NCBI GenBank assembly: GCA_003645555.1
Contig: QNFN01000088.1
Coordinates: 1 to 7,349 of the forward strand
Direction of reading: 5' to 3'
Origin: Gammaproteobacteria bacterium
GTDB lineage: Bacteria > Pseudomonadota > Gammaproteobacteria > QNFN01
Length of the DNA stretch: 7,349 nucleotides
Shown here: positions 6,945 through 7,349 of the stretch, piece by piece
Numbering within the stretch: the stretch's first letter is position 1
Layout: every line of letters starts with the position of its first letter
Made by a program: the position numbers and the translations under genes
The notes under the pieces: generated by a model
Databases searched by the model: none
Told to the model about the DNA's origin: nothing
The model's input: only the letters and a program-made list of their open reading frames with translations

Positions 6945-7349
6945 CGCGCCCCTCCGAGCCAGGCCAGGCCGACGGCGAAAAACGGTGCCGCTGCGGTCAG
7001 GCTGTCGATCCGGTCGAGCACGCCACCGTGCCCGGGCAGCAAGCCACCGCTGTCCTTGACGTCGCCGTAACGCTTGATGAGGCTCTCGAACAGGTCGCCG
7101 AGCACCGACACTATCACCGTCGCCAGGCCGAGCAGAACAAACCCGACCTGTGACGGCCCCGTGTAGCCGAACCCGGCGCCCGCCACGATGGCGAACACGC
7201 CCCCGAGGACCAGCCCTCCGGCCACTCCTTCCCAGCTCGTCGCGGGGCTGACGTGGGACGCCAGTTTACGCCGCCCCCAGCGCCGGCCAGCGAAATAGGC
7301 GCCACTGTCCCCGGCCCCGATCAGGACCAGCAGAAACAGCACCAGCCAG
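6941..7349 (-). CDS. cdsA: Phosphatidate cytidylyltransferase CdsA (5' part missing)
   Basis: CdsA is an inner-membrane enzyme that makes CDP-diacylglycerol from phosphatidic acid and CTP, the branch-point precursor of all major bacterial phospholipids. The C-terminal 135 codons are present, about half of the usual 270-285 residues; the start lies beyond the right edge, and the GTG at 7342 is an internal codon. In fragment numbering, the cytoplasmic [19 protein letters not shown] (11-29) carries a conserved Asp-Ser. The family signature runs from Ser89 to Asp115 ([13 protein letters not shown], then [11 protein letters not shown]), followed by [10 protein letters not shown] and a last hydrophobic segment. 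Further hydrophobic stretches at about 42-62 and 68-84 fit membrane helices. The stop TGA overlaps the dxr GTG as GTGA. Truncation is by the window only. uppS is the expected upstream neighbour. Confidence 0.97.
   Translation of the reverse strand, partial: WLVLFLLVLIGAGDSGAYFAGRRWGRRKLASHVSPATSWEGVAGGLVLGGVFAIVAGAGFGYTGPSQVGFVLLGLATVIVSVLGDLFESLIKRYGDVKDSGGLLPGHGGVLDRIDSLTAAAPFFAVGLAWLGGAR
6951..6955 (-). promoter_or_regulatory. Ribosome binding site of dxr (GGAGG), decides a GTG start
   Basis: GGAGG on the minus strand lies 6 bases before the GTG at 6944 and is embedded in the last codons of cdsA. It is the strongest Shine-Dalgarno sequence in the window and supports the GTG start that overlaps the cdsA stop. 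Confidence 0.75.

Noticed and set aside
6333..7070. Plus-strand open frame of 245 codons opposite dxr and the end of cdsA
   Set aside because: It spans the dxr/cdsA junction in antisense; both real genes are intact with all active-site residues, and the antisense product resembles nothing.

Overview
The window is a stretch of core chromosome from a GC-rich gammaproteobacterium. Every gene lies on the minus strand, so transcription runs from high to low coordinates. The transcribed order is cdsA (5' end cut off) - dxr - rseP - bamA - skp - lpxD - fabZ (3' end cut off). This is the conserved envelope-biogenesis cluster. Having dxr between cdsA and rseP matches the arrangement I know from Pseudomonas-type gammaproteobacteria, whereas in E. 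coli dxr lies on the other side of uppS-cdsA. The E. coli-like residue numbering of LpxD, FabZ and RseP, and a full Skp/LpxD pair downstream of BamA, fit Gammaproteobacteria. The genus cannot be named from sequence reading alone; a Chromatiales/Ectothiorhodospiraceae-like lineage is only a guess.

Layout, in transcription order. 7349-6941: C-terminal half of CdsA (CDP-diacylglycerol synthesis). 6944-5754: Dxr (MEP isoprenoid pathway). 5757-4387: RseP (site-2 protease). 4386-4315: a short spacer ending in a run of seven G that serves as the bamA ribosome binding site. 4314-2026: BamA (outer-membrane protein insertase). 2007-1483: Skp (periplasmic chaperone), with a TTG start. 1433-408: LpxD (lipid A acyltransferase). 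368-1: FabZ (3-hydroxyacyl-ACP dehydratase), with a GTG start. Gaps are 4-bp overlaps at cdsA/dxr and dxr/rseP, then about 72, 18, 49 and 39 bases. No stretch over 300 bases lacks a gene. I see no terminator, tRNA, rRNA, insertion sequence, CRISPR array or convincing promoter, so the block reads as one continuous transcription unit.

Together the genes supply the parts of the envelope: phospholipid head-group precursor (CdsA), isoprenoid precursors for undecaprenyl phosphate and quinones (Dxr), envelope-stress proteolysis (RseP), outer-membrane protein chaperoning and insertion (Skp, BamA), and lipid A and fatty acid synthesis (LpxD, FabZ). lpxA and lpxB are expected just beyond coordinate 1, and uppS and frr beyond 7349.

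The region is ordinary in gene content and I found no undescribed system. The points worth a second look are small: a relocated cysteine pair as the only two cysteines in BamA, unusual translation-initiation regions for bamA, skp and lpxD, and start-stop (ATGTGA) elements beside two start codons.
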